From Parendozoicomonas callyspongiae (GTDB lineage: Bacteria > Pseudomonadota > Gammaproteobacteria > Pseudomonadales > Endozoicomonadaceae), in the NCBI RefSeq assembly GCF_023502345.1, contig NZ_JAMFLX010000026.1:1-64000 (forward strand): DNA of 64,000 nucleotides, in the 5' to 3' direction. The position numbers were made by a program, and so were the translations under genes. The notes under the pieces were generated by a model, which worked only from the letters and a program-made list of their open reading frames with translations, searched no databases and was not told where the DNA came from. This document shows positions 63,287 to 64,000 of this stretch, in pieces. Position 1 is the first letter of the stretch, and each line of letters starts with the position of its first letter.

Positions 63287-64000
63287 TACACAACAACAAT
63301 CTGACAGCACTAACGCGGAAGAAGTCTCAGCCCAAAGCGCCTTTACTGAAAAAGCATCACGCCGCGACTGGATTGCCGTCGCCGGTATGGTGCTGGGTGC
63401 TTTTGTGGCCATTCTGGATATTCAGATTATCAACTCCTCCCTGGCTGATATCCAGGGTTCACTGTCAGCCAGTCTGTCTGAAGGTTCCTGGATCTCCACC
63501 TCTTACATGATTGCGGAGATCGTTGTTATCCCCCTGAGTGCCTGGCTGGCCACCGTATTCTCCATGCGCCGCTATTTGTTGTGGAGTACTGCTGCTTTTA
63601 TTCTGACTTCCTCTCTTTGCGGAATGGCCTGGAGCCTTGAGTCCATGATTCTTTTTCGGGCACTGCAGGGTGTTGCGGTGGCACCGCTGATTCCGCTGTC
63701 GTTTACCCTGATCAGAACCCGGTTACCTGAATCACAGCAGCCTATCGGAATGGCATTGTTTTCCTTCTCTGCGGTTCTGGCTCCCTCCATAGGCCCAACA
63801 ATCGGTGGCTGGCTGACGGAAAACTTCAGCTGGCATTTGATCTTCTATCTCAACTTCCTGCCCGGCCTGTTGATGATGGCTCTGCTTGCCCATGGCCTTG
63901 ACTCGGAACCGATGCGTCTGGATCGGTTACGCAATGCCGACTGGCCCGGTATTGCCTCCCTGTCAGTGGGACTGGCCACCCTGGAATTTGTGCTGGAAGA
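63270..64000 (+). CDS. emrB: EmrB-type DHA2 multidrug permease (MFS), 3' end outside window
   Basis: The frame opens at the ATG at 63270, inside the end of emrA, and stays open to the right edge (243 codons). It has MFS DHA2 features: DWIAVAGMVLGAFVAILDIQIINSSLADIQ (first helix and motif D1 region, read in parts), the TSYMIAEIVVIPLSAWLA helix, and the SFTLIRTRLPESQQPIGMAL and APSIGPTIGGWL (motif C) stretches. About 14 helices are expected for the full protein. Translation is probably coupled to emrA. Confidence 0.9.
   Translation, partial: MSQNADTQQQSDSTNAEEVSAQSAFTEKASRRDWIAVAGMVLGAFVAILDIQIINSSLADIQGSLSASLSEGSWISTSYMIAEIVVIPLSAWLATVFSMRRYLLWSTAAFILTSSLCGMAWSLESMILFRALQGVAVAPLIPLSFTLIRTRLPESQQPIGMALFSFSAVLAPSIGPTIGGWLTENFSWHLIFYLNFLPGLLMMALLAHGLDSEPMRLDRLRNADWPGIASLSVGLATLEFVLE

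Noticed and set aside
1-64000. CRISPR array
   Set aside because: No regularly spaced direct repeats with unique spacers were seen, and there are no cas genes.

Overview
The window reads as chromosome of a gammaproteobacterium of the Oceanospirillales type, most likely an Endozoicomonas-like animal symbiont. Housekeeping blocks have gammaproteobacterial order (4.5S RNA - dnaX - ybaB - recR; psuK - psuG; an emrAB pair beside a LysR gene), and several large orphan proteins carry eukaryote-like domains. The genus is inferred from gene style; no rRNA is present.

Layout. 1-11.6 kb is a lower-GC accessory island. A type I restriction-modification operon (xre - small ORF - hsdR - hsdM - hsdS - start of a possible reverse-transcriptase-like gene) is on the minus strand. 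An IS3 OrfA remnant, a HIRAN + GIY-YIG nuclease with C-terminal membrane helices, a lipoprotein and a complete second ttcA are on the plus strand. At about 11.66 kb the island stops inside the native ttcA, whose 3' part survives as a truncated copy starting in the PP-loop codons. 12.5-29.7 kb is mostly core: bax-like glucosaminidase, Yip1 protein, sprT, an HPt protein, recQ, a UPF0149 protein, recR-ybaB-dnaX, 4.5S RNA, and an NAD-salvage locus (pncA-pncB, divergent nrtR, palindromic operator). Two orphan genes and an IS630 remnant interrupt it.

29.7-34.2 kb is a scarred accessory zone: an IS200 fragment, a gene for an RBR (RING-IBR-RING) ubiquitin-ligase-like protein, phrB, a MITE-like inverted repeat and a broken outer-membrane channel gene. 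34.3-44.4 kb holds a cytochrome c, a broken acetyltransferase, a large alpha/beta hydrolase, a thioesterase, a small locus behind a Fur-box-like palindrome, two identical tRNA-Ser(GGA), marC, rarD and lon. 44.6-49.3 kb is one giant orphan gene of about 1570 codons. 49.3-53.8 kb holds a Nudix hydrolase, ppnN, a pseudouridine kinase gene and psuG.

54.0-56.7 kb carries two overlapping paralogous genes, each with a ubiquitin-like domain. In the second, the domain aligns without gaps to the first 57 residues of ubiquitin (9 of the 11 residues from Q2 to T12 identical) and keeps the L8-I44-H68-V70 recognition patch and the positions of K6, K33, K48 and K63. 56.7-64 kb holds deaD, an orphan membrane protein, half of an acyl-CoA ligase-like gene, tRNA-Pro(CGG), a transposase remnant, and a LysR gene divergent from emrA-emrB, cut by the window edge.

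The main result is a set of host-directed, ubiquitin-themed genes: an RBR E3-like protein with its catalytic cysteine, and about 22 kb away two ubiquitin-like proteins without a C-terminal Gly-Gly. Second is the ttcA-targeted island with its restriction system and HIRAN/GIY-YIG nuclease.
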